NCBI GenBank assembly: GCA_041567315.1 | Contig: JBFGCA010000161.1 | Span: 1-8,091 of the forward strand | Length of the DNA stretch: 8,091 bases | DNA from: JBFGCA01 sp041567315 | GTDB lineage: Bacteria > Acidobacteriota > Thermoanaerobaculia > Multivoradales > JAHEKO01 | Reading direction: 5' to 3' | Part shown: positions 6,595-8,091 of the stretch, in pieces | How the letters are laid out: each line of letters begins with the position of its first letter | How positions within the stretch are numbered: the stretch's first letter is position 1 | Position numbers and translations under genes: made by a program | Notes under the pieces: model-generated | Databases searched by the model: none | Seen by the model: only the letters and a program-made list of their open reading frames with translations | Told to the model about the DNA's origin: nothing

Positions 6595-8091
6595 ATGTCC
6601 GGCCGACGGCCCTCCAGCACGCTGCTCGCCGTCGGTCTGGCGGTGCTCCTGCTGCTGGCGGTCGTGCTGGGCTTCCTGTGGTTGCGGCGACCGCCGGCGC
6701 CGGAGACCGCAACCGCAGCGTGGCGACGCCTGGCCGGCGATCCGGCGACCGCACCGCTCGACGTGGTGCTGATCACCATCGACACGCTGCGCGCCGACCG
6801 TCTGGGCTGCTACGGGTCGCGGCGGGTCGCCACCCCCCACCTCGACCGGCTGGCGGCTGTAGGGGTGCGCTTCGCCAACGCCGCCACCACCGTGGCCTTC
6901 ACGCTGCCCGCCCACAGCTCGCTGATGACCGGCGTCTACCCCCCTCGTCACGGGGTGCGGGAGAACGTCGGCTACGCCCTCGACGAGACCCTGCCGACCC
7001 TGGCCGAGACGCTGGCCGCCGCCGGCTGGTCGACCGGCGGCTTCGTCAGCGCCTTCGTCCTCGACTCGCGGTGGGGCATCGGGCGTGGCTTCGAGACCTA
7101 CTACGACGACTTCGAAGAGGCCCAGCCGGAGGCCGGGGCGGTCAACCTCGGTTCGGTGCAGCGCGACGGGGCCGAGACGGTCGCCGAGGCGGTGCGCTGG
7201 CTGGATGGGCAACGGGACCAGGGGCAGATAGATCGGCAGCCCCGGCGGCCGACGTTCCTGTGGCTCCACCTGTTCGATCCCCACGACCCCTATACGCCGC
7301 CCGAGCCCTACCGCTCGGCCTACCCGGGCCGCCCCTACGACGCCGAGGTGGCCTACGCCGACGAGCTGGTCGGCCGGTTCCGGGCGGCGCTCGAAGAGCG
7401 CGGCCTGCTCGAGCGGACCCTGCTGGTCGTGACCGCCGACCACGGCGAGGGGCTGGGCCAGCACGGCGAGGGCTTCCACGGCTTTTTCGTCTACGACAGC
7501 ACGGTGCACGTGCCGCTCATCGTCCGGCCCCCCTTTGGCGACCTCGGCGACCTCGCCGGCCGGGTGGTCGACGAGCCGGTCAGCCACGTCGACCTGCTGC
7601 CGACGGTGCTCGAGGCCGTAGGGCAGCCGGTTCCCGAGACCGCCCAGGGGAGGTCGCTGCTGCCGCTGCTGGTGGGGCAGGGCGACGGCGGCGACGGCCG
7701 GTCGGGGACCGGTGACGGGCCGGCTGGCCGTTCCGCCAGCGGCGGCCGACGAGTCGCCGGCGACCTGGCAGAGGGCCACGGAGGGGAGCGCGATGCAGAG
7801 GCGCCGGGGGAGGTCGCTGCCGGCGCCGCGGAGCGCGCGGTCTACAGCGAGTCGATGTACCCGCTGCTCCACTACGGCTGGGCGCCGCTGCGCAGCGTCC
7901 GCACCCGCCGCTACAAGTTCATCCTGGCGCCACGCCCCGAGCTCTACGACCTCGTCGCCGACCCGCTCGAGGAGCGCAACCTCCTGCTCGACGAGCGCCG
8001 CACCTCGCGGCGGCTGCGCGACCTGCTCGACGCCATGGTCGAGCGGCTGGGCAGCGGCGCCCCGCCGGCCGGGCAGACCGCCGAGCTCGAC
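6595..8091 (+). CDS. Membrane-anchored sulfatase-superfamily hydrolase/transferase with Thr at the nucleophile position (3' end outside window)
   Basis: The 499 visible residues run off the right edge with no stop. One hydrophobic segment (about 9-30) acts as an uncleaved signal anchor, so the enzyme should face the periplasm. The alkaline-phosphatase/sulfatase fold is clear: metal site DVVLITIDTLRADRLGCYG (56-74, Asp63 leading), nucleophile region FTLPAHSSLMTGVYPPRHG (102-120), HLFDPHDPY (225-233), the second metal motif TADHGEGLGQHGE (280-292), VPLIVRPP (306-313), SHVDLLPTVLEAVG (330-343) and the family end ELYDLVADPLEERNLL (449-464). True sulfatases have Cys or Ser in C/S-x-P-x-R, converted to formylglycine; here the aligned residues are Thr103-L-P-A-His107, so formylglycine chemistry is unlikely, and a phosphodiester or transferase role is possible. 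Gly/Arg-rich residues 361-412 look like an insertion. Acidobacterial relatives often carry TPRs after this domain; that cannot be checked here. The start is bounded by an in-frame TAG at about 6556; ATG 6595 is preferred over GTG 6577, but neither has a good ribosome binding site. Confidence 0.9.
   Translation, partial: MSGRRPSSTLLAVGLAVLLLLAVVLGFLWLRRPPAPETATAAWRRLAGDPATAPLDVVLITIDTLRADRLGCYGSRRVATPHLDRLAAVGVRFANAATTVAFTLPAHSSLMTGVYPPRHGVRENVGYALDETLPTLAETLAAAGWSTGGFVSAFVLDSRWGIGRGFETYYDDFEEAQPEAGAVNLGSVQRDGAETVAEAVRWLDGQRDQGQIDRQPRRPTFLWLHLFDPHDPYTPPEPYRSAYPGRPYDAEVAYADELVGRFRAALEERGLLERTLLVVTADHGEGLGQHGEGFHGFFVYDSTVHVPLIVRPPFGDLGDLAGRVVDEPVSHVDLLPTVLEAVGQPVPETAQGRSLLPLLVGQGDGGDGRSGTGDGPAGRSASGGRRVAGDLAEGHGGERDAEAPGEVAAGAAERAVYSESMYPLLHYGWAPLRSVRTRRYKFILAPRPELYDLVADPLEERNLLLDERRTSRRLRDLLDAMVERLGSGAPPAGQTAELD
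7647..7820 (+). repeat. 14-base direct repeat flanking a low-complexity insert in the sulfatase-family gene
   Basis: GGGGAGGTCGCTGC occurs exactly at 7647-7660 and 7807-7820, 160 bases apart. The copies are read in different frames (Q-G-R-S-L against P-G-E-V-A), since 160 is not a multiple of three. The stretch between them encodes a Gly/Asp/Arg-rich, probably disordered segment and itself starts with a 9-base tandem repeat, GGCGACGGC twice at 7681-7698. The repeat is seen directly; whether it reflects an insertion, slippage or chance in GC-rich DNA is open. Confidence 0.5.

Noticed and set aside
6325..7872. The receptor's reading frame stays open for 516 codons upstream of its real start, suggesting a giant fusion protein.
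   Set aside because: This part is antisense to the sulfatase-family gene, has low-complexity Gly/Arg/Gln-rich sequence with no domain, and precedes a clear ribosome binding site and signal peptide at 6324. Open antisense frames are expected at this GC content.

Overview
The window is very GC-rich (about 70% by eye) and holds five protein-coding genes, two of them cut by the window edges. Three traits together suggest an Acidobacteriota-type bacterium: a TonB-dependent receptor with an N-terminal carboxypeptidase-regulatory-like domain, a membrane-anchored PknB-type Ser/Thr kinase whose outer part begins like a TPR array, and a membrane-anchored sulfatase-superfamily enzyme. This lineage call is inference from gene style; there is no rRNA or other marker here.

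Layout. 1-1285 (minus) is the N-terminal 428 residues of the Ser/Thr kinase; its 3' end lies to the left. 1286-1525 is a divergent intergenic region with a good sigma70-like promoter facing right. 1526-2605 (plus) encodes an exported protein I do not recognise. 2606-2685 is an 80-base gap almost filled by a two-storey inverted repeat that takes in the ribosome binding site of the next gene. 2686-3465 (plus) is yaaA, the peroxide-stress/DUF328 family protein. 3466-3528 separates convergent genes and holds a perfect 12-bp hairpin. 3529-6324 (minus) is a complete TonB-dependent receptor. 6325-6594 is a second divergent intergenic region with a possible rightward promoter. 6595-8091 (plus) is the sulfatase-superfamily gene, open at the right edge.

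The genes do not form one pathway. Only the unknown exported protein and yaaA could share a transcript. The kinase is a signalling protein, the receptor takes up an unknown substrate across the outer membrane, and the sulfatase relative probably acts outside the inner membrane. I see no tRNA, rRNA, CRISPR array, transposase, integrase or phage gene, and no multi-gene defence or secretion cassette.

The points most worth a second look are the long stem that would hide the yaaA ribosome binding site, the unknown exported protein upstream of it, the Gly-rich insert in the sulfatase gene flanked by a 14-base direct repeat, and the duplicated Tyr-rich segment in the receptor. None of these proves a new system; the yaaA leader is the best candidate for undescribed regulation.
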